A stretch of 14,018 bases of DNA from Candidatus Margulisiibacteriota bacterium (GTDB lineage Bacteria; Margulisbacteria; Termititenacia; Termititenacales; Termititenacaceae), in the NCBI GenBank assembly GCA_031279305.1, contig JAITIS010000031.1, positions 1-14,018 on the forward strand. The letters run 5' to 3'. The translations under genes were made by a program, and so were the position numbers. How positions within the stretch are numbered: position 1 is the first letter of the stretch; the number at the start of each line of letters is the position of its first letter. Below, one piece after another: positions 1 to 7,970 of this stretch. A model generated the notes under the pieces. The model made no database searches. It was not told the origin of the DNA and saw only the letters and a program-made list of their open reading frames with translations.

Positions 1-1026
1 CTGGGCGTAGACCGAACGATGATCGAGCTGGACGGCACGCCGTTTAAGAAAAAACTAGGCGCCAACGCCATACTCGGCGTGTCTATGGCCGCGGCCAGAG
101 CCGCGGCGGACGCGCTGGAAATCCCGCTGTACCGTTATCTGGGCGGCTCCTACACCAATGAACTGCCGGTGCCGATGTTAAATATCATCAACGGCGGCGC
201 GCACGCGGACAACAATGTCGACATTCAGGAATTTATGATCGTGCCGGCGGGCGCGGAGAGTTTCAAGGAGGCCCTGCGCACCGGCGCGGAAGTTTTTCAT
301 AATCTGAAAAAAGTGCTGAAAAATAAAGGCCTGAACACCGCCGTCGGCGACGAAGGCGGCTTTGCGCCCAATCTGAAATCTAACGAAGAAGCTATCCGGG
401 TGATCATCGAGGCTATACAGACCGCCGGCTACAAACCGGGACAGGACGTGTTCATCGCGCTGGATATTGCCTCCAGCGAGTTTTACGACGCTAGAAAGAA
501 AAAATACATTCTGGCCAGCGAAAATAAAGAGTTGACGTCCGAACAATTTGCGCTGTACCTGAGCCGTCTGGCCGATGTTTATCCGATCGTTTCTATCGAG
601 GACGGTATGGCCGAAGGCGACTGGGATGGCTGGAAACTGCTCACCAACAGGCTGGGCGGGCGCGTGCAGCTGGTCGGCGATGATCTTTTTGTCACCAATG
701 TGAAAATCCTATCCGAGGGCATCAGCAAAGGCATAGCCAACTCGATACTCATCAAAGTCAATCAGATCGGCACGCTGACCGAGACTTTTGCCGCGGTGCG
801 GATGGCACAGAAAGCCGGTTATACCGCGGTCATTTCGCACCGCAGCGGCGAGTCCGAAGATTCCACCATTGCGGACATCGCGGTGGCTCTTAACGCCGGG
901 CAGATCAAGACCGGTTCGGTTTCGCGCACCGACCGCATCGCTAAATACAATCAGCTTCTGCGCATCGAGGAAGAGCTGGGCGACAGCGCCGTCTATGAAG
1001 GACTGCGGGTTTTCAAACAGCGCTAA
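1..1026 (+). CDS. eno: Enolase, 5'-truncated by the window edge
   Basis: Enolase converts 2-phosphoglycerate to phosphoenolpyruvate in glycolysis, in the cytoplasm. The reading frame is open from base 1 (LGVDRTMIELDGTP...), so the first roughly 90 residues lie outside the window; the ATG at 19 is internal. Family signatures are present in order: KLGANAILGVS, the NGGAHADNN loop, GDEGGFAPN with the catalytic Glu, ALDIASSEF and SIEDGMAEGDWDGW (metal-binding Asp and Glu), GDDLFVTN (third metal-binding Asp), ILIKVNQIGT (catalytic Lys), SHRSGESEDS, and GQIKTGSVSRTDRIAKYNQL near the C-terminus. The end matches the usual C-terminus of the family, so only the start is missing. It is followed at once by an intrinsic terminator, so it ends its own transcript. 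The family assignment is seen directly; activity is inferred from the complete catalytic residues in the visible part. Confidence 0.97.
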   Translation: MGVDRTMIELDGTPFKKKLGANAILGVSMAAARAAADALEIPLYRYLGGSYTNELPVPMLNIINGGAHADNNVDIQEFMIVPAGAESFKEALRTGAEVFHNLKKVLKNKGLNTAVGDEGGFAPNLKSNEEAIRVIIEAIQTAGYKPGQDVFIALDIASSEFYDARKKKYILASENKELTSEQFALYLSRLADVYPIVSIEDGMAEGDWDGWKLLTNRLGGRVQLVGDDLFVTNVKILSEGISKGIANSILIKVNQIGTLTETFAAVRMAQKAGYTAVISHRSGESEDSTIADIAVALNAGQIKTGSVSRTDRIAKYNQLLRIEEELGDSAVYEGLRVFKQR

Positions 1027-1039
1027 CGCTGTTTTTTAG

Positions 1040-1069
1040 AAAAGCGGCTATATCAGCCGCTTTTTTTTT
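1040..1069 (+). terminator. Intrinsic terminator after enolase
   Basis: A perfect 9-bp stem, AAAGCGGCT (1041-1049) pairing with AGCCGCTTT (1055-1063), closes a 5-base loop. A run of nine T (1061-1069) follows, partly within the stem. It begins 14 bases after the enolase stop and is a textbook Rho-independent terminator for the plus strand. It also implies that aroK, 15 bases downstream of the T-run, needs its own promoter or relies on read-through. Confidence 0.9.
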
Positions 1070-1077
1070 GTTAAAAT
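1069..1077 (+). promoter_or_regulatory. Extended -10 promoter element before aroK, possible leaderless start
   Basis: TGTTAAAAT (TGn followed by TAAAAT, 5 of 6 matches to TATAAT) lies directly after the terminator T-run. The -10 hexamer ends at 1077 and the aroK ATG begins at 1084. A start site about 7 bases downstream of the -10 would fall on or beside the A of the ATG. There is no Shine-Dalgarno sequence before this ATG and no clear -35 at the expected distance, where the terminator hairpin sits. The element is seen in the sequence; its use as a promoter is inference. Confidence 0.5.
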
Positions 1078-1083
1078 CAAGCT

Positions 1084-1596
1084 ATGAATATCGTTTTGAT
1101 CGGCTTTATGGGTTCCGGCAAAACCTCCACCGGGCGCCTGTTAGCCAAGCAGCTAGGCTATCGTTTTATCGATACGGATAATCTCATCGAACAGCAGAAT
1201 GGGATGACTGTAGCTAATATTTTTGCCCGCAAAGGCGAGGAGTTTTTCCGCCAGCAGGAAACCGCCCTGCTCAAACAGTTAAACGGCGCGGATAATTCTG
1301 TCATCGCCACCGGCGGCGGCATAGTGCTCACCGGGGAAAACCGCCTGCTCCTGCGCGAGCTTGGCGAGGTGGTGTATCTGCAAACCGCCGCGGCGGAGAT
1401 CATCAAGCGCTTAGACGGCGACACCACCCGTCCTCTGCTAAGCGCCGCGGATAAATACGAAGAAATAACCAGAATGCTGGAAATACGCCAGCCGCTGTAT
1501 CAGGCCGCCGCCAACTGCATCACCGGCACGTTTACCGGCCACCCGGAAAAGTCCGCTGAACGCATTCTCCAGCTCCTAAAGATAGGAGTGAAATAA
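1084..1596 (+). CDS. aroK: Shikimate kinase
   Basis: The enzyme phosphorylates shikimate at the 3-hydroxyl with ATP, the fifth step of chorismate synthesis, in the cytoplasm. The protein has 170 residues, normal for the family. The Walker A loop GFMGSGKTS is at residues 7-15, and the shikimate-binding Asp32 sits in FIDTD. Arg56 lies in FFRQQE, the GGG loop is at 77-79, the lid Arg117 is in TTRPLL, and Arg136 is in EIRQPLY. All the expected substrate-binding residues are present. The ATG at 1084 puts the P-loop at the usual distance from the N-terminus, but no Shine-Dalgarno precedes it. An extended -10 box ends 6 bases upstream, which suggests a leaderless message. The stop overlaps the aroB start by one base (TAATG), so this is the first gene of the aro operon. 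Confidence 0.96.
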   Translation: MNIVLIGFMGSGKTSTGRLLAKQLGYRFIDTDNLIEQQNGMTVANIFARKGEEFFRQQETALLKQLNGADNSVIATGGGIVLTGENRLLLRELGEVVYLQTAAAEIIKRLDGDTTRPLLSAADKYEEITRMLEIRQPLYQAAANCITGTFTGHPEKSAERILQLLKIGVK

Positions 1597-2648
1597 TGCC
1601 CGTCGTCAAAGTGGATCTGCCCCAGCGCGCCTACCAAATCCATATTGGCCCAGATATGCTATCCCGCGCCTGCCAGCTGATGACCGATCTGGAGCTGCAC
1701 GGACGGGCGCTGTTACTCAGCAACCGGAAAGTTTACCGGCTGTACGGCGGGCGGACACGCGCTGTGCTGGAGAAGCATTACAGCGTATATCCCTATCTTA
1801 TCGGTGACGGCGAGCGATATAAATCCCTGCACACCGTGGAAAAAGTCCTGCGTTTCCTCATCCGAAACCGTTTTGAGCGCGGCGACACGATCGTCGCGCT
1901 AGGCGGCGGTGTGGTCGGCGATCTGGCCGGTTTTGCCGCGGCGGTGTATCTGCGCGGTGTTAATTTTGTGCAAATCCCCACGACGCTGCTGGCGCAGGTG
2001 GACTCCAGTGTCGGCGGCAAAACGGCGGTCAACGATCCTCTGGGTAAAAATCTCATCGGTTCTTTTTATCAGCCCCGCCTCGTCCTCGCCGACACCCAGA
2101 CCCTGCGCACCCTGCGCCAGAGAGAGCTGTTGTCGGGACTGGGCGAGATTGTAAAATATGGATTTATCGCCGATCCGCAAATACTCCAGACTCTGGGCAA
2201 ACACAGACAGACTATCGCGCCGGAGCTGATCGCCCGCTGCTGCCAGATCAAGGCCGGGATTGTCCGCGCCGACGAGACGGAGAAAAATAAACGCGCTGTC
2301 TTAAATTTTGGCCACACCATCGGCCACGCGCTGGAGACTTACACGCATTACCGTTTCAGCCACGGCGAGGCCATAGCTATCGGCGCGCTGGCGGCGGTGT
2401 ATATGTCTATCCTGCGCGGCCACTTAAAATATTCCGCCTTGGACAAAATACAAAAACTTTACCGCAGGCTCGGCCTGCCGGCACACACAGGGCTTAGGCT
2501 AAGCGCGGACAAAATCTACCGGATAATACAGAGCGACAAAAAAGTCGCCGACAGCCGCCTGCGTATGGTGCTGCTCAAAGACATAGGCAAACCGCTGATT
2601 TGTCCGGTAGAATACGAGGAGATCGTCAGAGCTTTGGACATTATTTAA
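1596..2648 (+). CDS. aroB: 3-dehydroquinate synthase
   Basis: The enzyme converts DAHP to 3-dehydroquinate using NAD and a divalent metal, the second step of the shikimate pathway. The 350 residues agree with the family. The NAD-binding GGGVVGDLAG is at 103-112 and PTTLLAQVDSSVGGK at 128-142. The metal ligands are Glu184 in GLGEIVKYG, His240 in NFGHTIGH and His256 in FSHGEA. The lysine- and arginine-rich stretch RADETEKNKR before His240 is also typical. The ATG at 1596 overlaps the aroK stop by one base and has a good Shine-Dalgarno, AGGAG at 1584-1588, seven bases upstream. That points to translational coupling with aroK. The catalytic set is complete, so I expect a working enzyme. aroQ follows after 14 bases, and its product uses the product of this enzyme. 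Confidence 0.97.
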   Translation: MPVVKVDLPQRAYQIHIGPDMLSRACQLMTDLELHGRALLLSNRKVYRLYGGRTRAVLEKHYSVYPYLIGDGERYKSLHTVEKVLRFLIRNRFERGDTIVALGGGVVGDLAGFAAAVYLRGVNFVQIPTTLLAQVDSSVGGKTAVNDPLGKNLIGSFYQPRLVLADTQTLRTLRQRELLSGLGEIVKYGFIADPQILQTLGKHRQTIAPELIARCCQIKAGIVRADETEKNKRAVLNFGHTIGHALETYTHYRFSHGEAIAIGALAAVYMSILRGHLKYSALDKIQKLYRRLGLPAHTGLRLSADKIYRIIQSDKKVADSRLRMVLLKDIGKPLICPVEYEEIVRALDII

Positions 2649-2662
2649 GAGGAGTTGGCTCA

Positions 2663-3088
2663 ATGAAAGTTTTAGTTATTCACGGCCCCAATCTCAATCT
2701 GCTGGGCGCGCGCGAGAAAAAAATTTACGGTAAAATCACCCTGTCCGCGATAAACACCGATCTGGCGGTGCTGGCCAAAAAACATAAAATCGCCATCGAA
2801 TTTTATCAGTCCAATATCGAAGGCGAAATTGTCACCGAAATCCAAAAAGCCCAAAAGAAATTTGACTATATTATTCTTAACCCCGGCGCCTACACGCATT
2901 ACAGCATTGCGATACGGGACGCCATCTCCGGCGTAAAAGCCAGAGTCATCGAGGTGCATCTCTCCAACATTCACGCCAGAGAAAAATTTCGGCGGGAGTC
3001 GATCATCGCGCCGGTCTGCATCGGCCAGATCGCCGGTTTTGGCCGGGATTCTTACCGCTTGGCTTTGGAATACATCCTCGCGCGATGA
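2663..3088 (+). CDS. aroQ: 3-dehydroquinate dehydratase, type II
   Basis: The enzyme dehydrates 3-dehydroquinate to 3-dehydroshikimate, the third step of the shikimate pathway, normally as a dodecamer. The start is set at the ATG at 2663, which has AGAGGAG (2648-2654) eight bases upstream. This gives 141 residues beginning MKVLVIHGPNLNLLG, as in the family; a longer in-frame ATG at 2600 would lie inside aroB and adds unrelated sequence. Type II residues are all visible: Asn10, Arg17, the catalytic Tyr22 (IYG), Asn73 and His79 (NPGAYTHY), Glu98-His99, and Arg106 and Arg110 after SNIHA. The usual GREP before the Tyr loop reads AREK here, which is tolerated in the family. The stop overlaps the start of the next gene (ATGA). 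Confidence 0.96.
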   Translation: MKVLVIHGPNLNLLGAREKKIYGKITLSAINTDLAVLAKKHKIAIEFYQSNIEGEIVTEIQKAQKKFDYIILNPGAYTHYSIAIRDAISGVKARVIEVHLSNIHAREKFRRESIIAPVCIGQIAGFGRDSYRLALEYILAR

Positions 3089-3747
3089 AAAGGCTTGAGG
3101 CGGTCAGGCGGGCGCAGGAAATCACCGACGCCGTTTTTGCTGAAATACGCCGCTTCGTCCGCCCCGGTTTGACAGAAAAACAAGTTGCGGACAAAATCCG
3201 CCGTCTGATAGTCAAGCGCGGCGGCGACAGTAAAATGGCCTTCACGCCATTAGTCTGCTCCGGCAAACGCACCGCGCTTTTTCACGGGCCCACGTCCCGC
3301 AAAAAAATTCAGCCGGACGATATTGTTTATATCGATATGGGGGCCAGATACCGGGGCTACTGCGCCGACCTGACCAGAACTTTTTTTCTGGGCAAACCGT
3401 CCCCCAAACTGCAAAAAATTTACGCTGCTGTGCTGGCCGCGCAGAAAAAACAAATTTCTTTAGTCAGAGCCGGGGCTTCCTGCGCCGCGATAGATCAAAA
3501 AGGCCGGGAACTGCTCAAAAAACACAACCTAGCTAAATATTTCACGCACTCCACCGGACACGGCGTGGGGCGAAAAATACATCAGCGGCCGCGCATCTCC
3601 GGCAAGTCTAAAGAAAAACTCCGGGCTGGCCAGGTCATCACCATAGAGCCGGGGATATACATCAAAGGCTTGGGCGGCGTAAGAATAGAGGATATGCTCG
3701 TCGTGACGCCGGACGGCTGCGAAAATTTAAGCAAAAGCGCGAAGTAA
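3085..3747 (+). CDS. M24 family metallopeptidase, Xaa-Pro aminopeptidase-like, catalytic domain only
   Basis: This is a predicted cytoplasmic dinuclear-metal peptidase of 220 residues. All five metal ligands of the pita-bread fold are seen: Asp84 (YIDMG), Asp95 (ADLTRT), His159 (HSTGHGVG), Glu188 (TIEPGIY) and Glu202 (RIEDM). His67 and His166 match the substrate-side histidines. GHGVGRKIH and TIEPGIYI resemble aminopeptidase P/prolidase more than methionine aminopeptidase. The N-terminal creatinase-like domain found in most Xaa-Pro peptidases (about 350 residues or more) is absent, so this is a minimal form. The ATG overlaps the aroQ stop by four bases (ATGA). A Xaa-Pro peptidase gene after aroQ, often followed by efp, is a common order; efp is absent here. 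An unusual methionine aminopeptidase is the main alternative. Confidence 0.88.
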   Translation: MKRLEAVRRAQEITDAVFAEIRRFVRPGLTEKQVADKIRRLIVKRGGDSKMAFTPLVCSGKRTALFHGPTSRKKIQPDDIVYIDMGARYRGYCADLTRTFFLGKPSPKLQKIYAAVLAAQKKQISLVRAGASCAAIDQKGRELLKKHNLAKYFTHSTGHGVGRKIHQRPRISGKSKEKLRAGQVITIEPGIYIKGLGGVRIEDMLVVTPDGCENLSKSAK

Positions 3748-3755
3748 CTAGCGCT
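3736..3755. terminator. Weak candidate bidirectional terminator between convergent genes
   Basis: A 5-bp stem, AGCGC (3736-3740) with GCGCT (3751-3755), spans the two abutting stop codons of the M24 peptidase (plus) and purF (minus). On the plus strand it is followed by CTTTATA; on the minus strand the hairpin is followed by TTTTG and later AAATTTTC. The stem is short and the loop is ten bases, so strength is doubtful. It is the only hairpin I see at this junction. Confidence 0.3.
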
Positions 3756-5151
3756 CTTTATAAACCAGCCCCAATTCTTCACCGCTCGGAATGCCGGCTG
3801 GATACACACCGTCAAAGCAGCCCTGGCAAAAACATTTACCGTTAGAGCCGTCCGCAGAAGCCGCAATAGCTTCGTGTACCGCCTCGATAGACAAATAACC
3901 CAGCGTGTCCGCGCCGAGCTTCCGGCAAATTTCCGCCGCGGAATTATTCGCCGCGATGAGCTGAGATTTAACCGGCGTGTCAATACCGTAATAACAGGGG
4001 CTGATGCTGGGCGGCGCGGAAACCCGGAAATGCACTTCTCTGGCGCCGCTGTCCCGAAGCAGTCTGACCAGCTTGGCCGAAGTCGTGCCGCGCACGATAG
4101 AATCATCCAGTATCACCACGCGCTTGCCGGCCAGCACTTCGCGCAGGGGATTGAGTTTCAAACGCACGCCGATCTCGCGCATCACCTGCGAAGGATTGAT
4201 AAATGTCCGCCCGACATAACGGTTTTTGATCAGGCCTTCTTCATAGGGAATGCCCGACGCTCTGGCAAAACCCACCGCCGCCGGTATGCCGGAATCCGGC
4301 ACCGGGATCACAATATCCGCGTCCGCCGGGTGCTCTTGAAAAAGCAGTTTGCCCATTTTTTCGCGGACTTTGTAAACATTGTGCCCCTCGATATAGGAAT
4401 CTGGACGGGCAAAATAAATATATTCAAACACGCACAGCGCGCCGGGTTTGGTGCCGTCATAGACCAGCGAACGCACCCTGTCTTTTTCCAGAATAACCAG
4501 ACTGCCTTTGTCCACCTCGCGCAGCAGCTTGGCGCCGAGAATATCCAGCGCGCAGGATTCAGAAGCCAGCACAAAACCGCTTTTGTCCGGCAGCTGGCCG
4601 AGGCACAGCGGGCGTATGCCGTGAGGATCGCGCAGCCCAAGGATTTTATCCCGCGTCATTAACACCAGCGAAAAAGCGCCCTGTAGCTTCGGCGCGACCC
4701 TGACCAGCGTGTCGGCTAAATCGCCATTATAATATTTGGCGATAAGACAGCCGATAATCTCCGTATCCGAAGACATCCGCCAAGCGACTCCCGCGCTTTC
4801 CAGCTCACCGCGCAGCTCCAGCGTGTTTACCAGATTGCCGTTGTGCGCCAGCAGCAGAGCGCCGTCCGGCAGCTCGACCAGCACTGGCTGGGCGTTTTTG
4901 ATCTGCGAGGCTCCGGTCGTGGAATAACGCACGTGGCCGACAGCCAGATTGCCCGGCAAGCCGCGAATAATATTTTCATTAAAAACTTGAGAGACCAGCC
5001 CCATCCCTTTGTGATAATGGATCTCGCCTTTCTCAGCCACCACCGCAATGCCGGCGGACTCCTGCCCGCGGTGCTGCTGGGCGTACAAGCCAAAATAAGC
5101 CAGCTTACTGGCTTCGCAGTTTTGGCCGATTATACCCAGTATGCCGCACAT
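3748..5151 (-). CDS. purF: Amidophosphoribosyltransferase (glutamine PRPP amidotransferase)
   Basis: The enzyme catalyses the first committed step of purine synthesis, PRPP plus glutamine to phosphoribosylamine. Its 467 residues begin MCGILGI: Cys2 becomes the N-terminal nucleophile after Met removal, with no longer propeptide. The Ntn-hydrolase part shows HRGQESAG, GHVRYSTTG, LAHNGNL, SSDTE and RDPHGIRPL. The transferase part carries the PRPP loop VVILDDSIVRGTT at 346-358. Cys240 (CVFEYIYFARPDS), Cys386, and the Cys442/Cys445 pair match the four ligands of the 4Fe-4S cluster in Bacillus-type PurF, so this is the iron-sulfur, probably oxygen-sensitive, form. It starts one base after the purL stop and is the last gene of the minus-strand operon. 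Its stop directly abuts the stop of the convergent M24 gene with no base between. Confidence 0.97.
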   Translation of the reverse strand: MCGILGIIGQNCEASKLAYFGLYAQQHRGQESAGIAVVAEKGEIHYHKGMGLVSQVFNENIIRGLPGNLAVGHVRYSTTGASQIKNAQPVLVELPDGALLLAHNGNLVNTLELRGELESAGVAWRMSSDTEIIGCLIAKYYNGDLADTLVRVAPKLQGAFSLVLMTRDKILGLRDPHGIRPLCLGQLPDKSGFVLASESCALDILGAKLLREVDKGSLVILEKDRVRSLVYDGTKPGALCVFEYIYFARPDSYIEGHNVYKVREKMGKLLFQEHPADADIVIPVPDSGIPAAVGFARASGIPYEEGLIKNRYVGRTFINPSQVMREIGVRLKLNPLREVLAGKRVVILDDSIVRGTTSAKLVRLLRDSGAREVHFRVSAPPSISPCYYGIDTPVKSQLIAANNSAAEICRKLGADTLGYLSIEAVHEAIAASADGSNGKCFCQGCFDGVYPAGIPSGEELGLVYKER

Positions 5152-5152
5152 C

Positions 5153-7438
5153 TTATTTTCCGCTTAAAAGTCGAGGGATAGCATTGTAGTATTTGTCCGC
5201 CAGCTCGGCCAGAGGCAGATCGATAATTTTTTCCGCGTCCACTGCCAATGTGAAATTTCCGTCCCGCACCGCGCCGAGAGCCTGCGCGGCCACCCCGTGG
5301 TTATCCGCCAGTTTTTGCAGGTCTTTTGCTTTATCCGGCGCGACAGTCACCACCGCGCGCGCCAGAGTTTCCGCAAAAAGCAAGGCGTCCAGCCGCAGTC
5401 CGCCAGATGATAAATTCAACTCCGCGCCTCGGCCGGACAGCACGGCTGATTCTGCCAGCGCTATCAAAAGCCCGCCGTCCGAGACATCGTGCGCGCTGTT
5501 TAGGATGCCCTGCTCAATACCCTCCAAAAGAAATTCCTGCAGCTGTTTTTCTTTTTTCAGGTCTACGCGCGGCGGCAGGCCGACCTCCAGATCGTGTTTG
5601 AGCTTCAGATACTCGGTGCCGCCCAGCGCGTTGCGGGTTCGGCCGATTTGAAAAATCAGATCGCCCTCCTGCCTAAACTGCGCCGTAATCCGCGGCGTCT
5701 CCGGATCGATGATCCCGACCAGACCGATAACCGGCGTGGGATAAATCGGCCCTTGCGCGGATTCATTGTACATACTGACATTGCCGGAAATGATCGCCGT
5801 ATCAAAAGCGCGGGCGGCGTCCGCTATGCCTAGGCAAACCCGGCGCATACTCCAAAAATTTTCCGGTTTTTCCGGATTGGCAAAATTGAGGCAGTCTGTC
5901 GCGCCGACCGGACGGGCGCCCACGCAGGCCAGATTGCGCGCCGCTTCCGCGAAAGCCGCCGCGCCGCCGTTGTACGGATCGAGATAGGCATAGCGCGCGT
6001 TGCAGTCCGTGGTCAGCGCGATCTTTTTAGCGGAGCCTTTGAGGCGCAGAACAGCGGCGTCTGCCGCGCCCGGCGCCACTACGGTATTAGTCTGCACCAT
6101 ATAATCATACTGCTCATACACACAGCGCTTGCTGGCGATATTCGGCTCGCTCAAAAGCCTCAGCAGCATATTTTCCGCTTCTGCTTTAGCCAGATCCGGC
6201 AGGGTTTCTATTTTGACTTCCTGCACCTGCTTGAGATAATACGGCTCGGCTTCCTCGCATTCGTACACTGGAGCGTCATCGGCCAGCGAGCGCGCCGGCG
6301 CTTCGGCCACAATTTTGCCCTGAAAAATACAGCGCAGCTTATCGCCCTCGACGATTTCGCCGATCTCCACCGCGTGCAGCCCCCAGCGGTTGAAAATAGC
6401 ACAAGCCTCCTGCTCTGTGCCTTTTTCCACAATGACGACCATCCGTTCTTGCGACTCGGACAGCATCATTTCGTAAGGCGTCATATTTTTTTCGCGCTGC
6501 GGCACTTTGTCGAGATACAAGTCTATGCCGCTGCCCGAACGGCTGGCCATCTCGCTGGTCGAGGAAGTAAGCCCCGCTGCGCCCATATCCTGCATCCCTA
6601 TCACCGCGCCGGTTTTGATCAGCTCCAGACAGGCTTCCAGTAAAATTTTTTCTTTGAAAGGATCGCCGACCTGCACGGAAGAGCGTTTTTCTTCGGTCGT
6701 TTTGGAAATCTCCACCGAGGCAAAAGTCGCGCCGTGAATGCCGTCGCGCCCCGTGTCCGCGCCGACATACAGCACTTTGTTGCCCAAGCCCGCCGCTTTG
6801 CCGCGGACGATAGGCCCGTACAGCTTATCCACCGGCTCATCGCCGGACTGCACCACGCCCACGCACATCGCGTTGACCAAAATATTGGTTCCGTAGGAAT
6901 CCGAAAAATAAATTTCGCCCGCCACGGTCGGTATGCCGATGCAGTTGCCGTAGCCGGCGATGCCGGCCACCACGCCGTTAAAAAGATAATTCATCCGCGG
7001 ACGATCCGGGCCGATAGAGCCAAAACGCAGAGAATCCAATACCGCCACCGGGCGCGCGCCCATCGTGAATACATCACGGATAATGCCGCCCACGCCCGTC
7101 GCCGCGCCCTGATACGGCTCCACCGCTGAAGGATGATTGTGCGACTCAATTTTGAAGCTCAAAGCCAGCCCGCCGCCGATGTCGACTATGCCGGCATTCT
7201 CTCCCGGCCCCTGCAGAACATACTGGCCGGAAGTCGGGAACATTTTGAGCAGAGGCTTGGAGCGCTTGTAGCTGCAGTGCTCCGACCACAGCACGGAATA
7301 CATACCCAGCTCGGTGATGGTCGGGTGGCGCCCCAGTATTTTTTTTATGCGGCTGTACTCGTCTTCAGTCAGACCGTGCCGCTGGATAATCTCTTTGCTA
7401 AAAGCCTGCGTGTCTGTGATAGTTAAGTTTTCTGCCAC
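5153..7438 (-). CDS. purL: Phosphoribosylformylglycinamidine synthase subunit PurL (small form)
   Basis: PurL is the ATP-dependent synthetase subunit that converts FGAR to FGAM in purine synthesis; the small form works with PurQ (glutaminase) and PurS. The 761 residues fit the small form and exclude the fused ~1300-residue enzyme. Motifs include GLTEDEYSRIKKILGR and TELGMYSVLWSEHCSYK (His54), KIESHNHPSAVEPYQGAATG (98-115), QDMGAAGLTSSTSEM, MLSESQERM, and a second AIR-synthase-like half with AHDVSDGGLL. The start is GTG at 7438, which overlaps the end of nadD by 16 bases and keeps the usual N-terminal length. A purine-rich AGGA and GGGCGGGC precede it within nadD. No purQ or purS is next to it; they should lie elsewhere. 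purF follows after one base. Confidence 0.96.
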   Translation of the reverse strand: MAENLTITDTQAFSKEIIQRHGLTEDEYSRIKKILGRHPTITELGMYSVLWSEHCSYKRSKPLLKMFPTSGQYVLQGPGENAGIVDIGGGLALSFKIESHNHPSAVEPYQGAATGVGGIIRDVFTMGARPVAVLDSLRFGSIGPDRPRMNYLFNGVVAGIAGYGNCIGIPTVAGEIYFSDSYGTNILVNAMCVGVVQSGDEPVDKLYGPIVRGKAAGLGNKVLYVGADTGRDGIHGATFASVEISKTTEEKRSSVQVGDPFKEKILLEACLELIKTGAVIGMQDMGAAGLTSSTSEMASRSGSGIDLYLDKVPQREKNMTPYEMMLSESQERMVVIVEKGTEQEACAIFNRWGLHAVEIGEIVEGDKLRCIFQGKIVAEAPARSLADDAPVYECEEAEPYYLKQVQEVKIETLPDLAKAEAENMLLRLLSEPNIASKRCVYEQYDYMVQTNTVVAPGAADAAVLRLKGSAKKIALTTDCNARYAYLDPYNGGAAAFAEAARNLACVGARPVGATDCLNFANPEKPENFWSMRRVCLGIADAARAFDTAIISGNVSMYNESAQGPIYPTPVIGLVGIIDPETPRITAQFRQEGDLIFQIGRTRNALGGTEYLKLKHDLEVGLPPRVDLKKEKQLQEFLLEGIEQGILNSAHDVSDGGLLIALAESAVLSGRGAELNLSSGGLRLDALLFAETLARAVVTVAPDKAKDLQKLADNHGVAAQALGAVRDGNFTLAVDAEKIIDLPLAELADKYYNAIPRLLSGK

Positions 7439-7968
7439 TGCCCGCCCGCTTTCCTGATCCGCGTCGAAGACATATCCACACCGCTGTTTTCCAAGAGAAA
7501 AATACGGTCTAAAAAACTTTCTTCCAGAGCAAATCTGCGCTCGATACCGGAAAAATCATAACCCGGTCTGGCCGCCACGATAAATTTCACCAGCTGCAGC
7601 AGCCGGCGCGGATTTTTCCAGTCAAATATCCGCTCGAACGCATCGATGCCAATTATATAGTACAAGTCCCGGCCTGTAAAATCAGGGAGTTTTTGGAGGT
7701 TTTCCAAGGTGTCCGCCGCGTAAGACGGCGCGTCCCGCTCGATATCGTAGAGGCAAATATCCAGATAATCATATGGCGCTATCGCCTGCCGGATAAGCTC
7801 CACCCGCTTAGCGGCGGAATAATGCGGCTGGTTTTTGTGCACGGCCTGCCCCAGCGGCAAAAAATAAACCCGCTCTAAATCCAGCGCTTCACGCGCCAGA
7901 CGCGCAATATGAATATGCCCTTCGTGCACCGGGTCAAACGCGCCGCCGAAAATACCGAGCCTCTGCAC
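7423..7968 (-). CDS. nadD: Nicotinate-nucleotide adenylyltransferase
   Basis: The enzyme adenylates nicotinate mononucleotide to deamido-NAD in NAD synthesis. I start it at the GTG at 7968 (VQRLGIFGGAFDP), because GAGGTGA lies just upstream and includes the stop codon of the preceding gene, and because the nucleotidyltransferase motif then starts near residue 5 as in the family. That gives 181 residues. An in-frame ATG at 8016 would add 16 residues that overlap the upstream gene. GGAFDPVHEGHI (HxGH-type motif) and, near the C-terminus, DMSSTRIRK (SSTxIR motif) are diagnostic. The middle contains YYIIGIDAFERI, with the GxDxf motif of NadD. It overlaps purL by 16 bases. Its place between a priA-derived gene and purL is unusual, but the tight coupling shows one transcript. 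Confidence 0.95.
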   Translation of the reverse strand: MQRLGIFGGAFDPVHEGHIHIARLAREALDLERVYFLPLGQAVHKNQPHYSAAKRVELIRQAIAPYDYLDICLYDIERDAPSYAADTLENLQKLPDFTGRDLYYIIGIDAFERIFDWKNPRRLLQLVKFIVAARPGYDFSGIERRFALEESFLDRIFLLENSGVDMSSTRIRKAGGQWQKT

Positions 7969-7970
7969 GA

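Noticed and set aside
3874..4662. Long plus-strand open frame (262 codons) opposite purF
   Set aside because: It lies wholly antisense to a gene with complete family motifs, has an Arg/His-rich composition typical of GC-rich shadow frames, and has no convincing start signal or domain.
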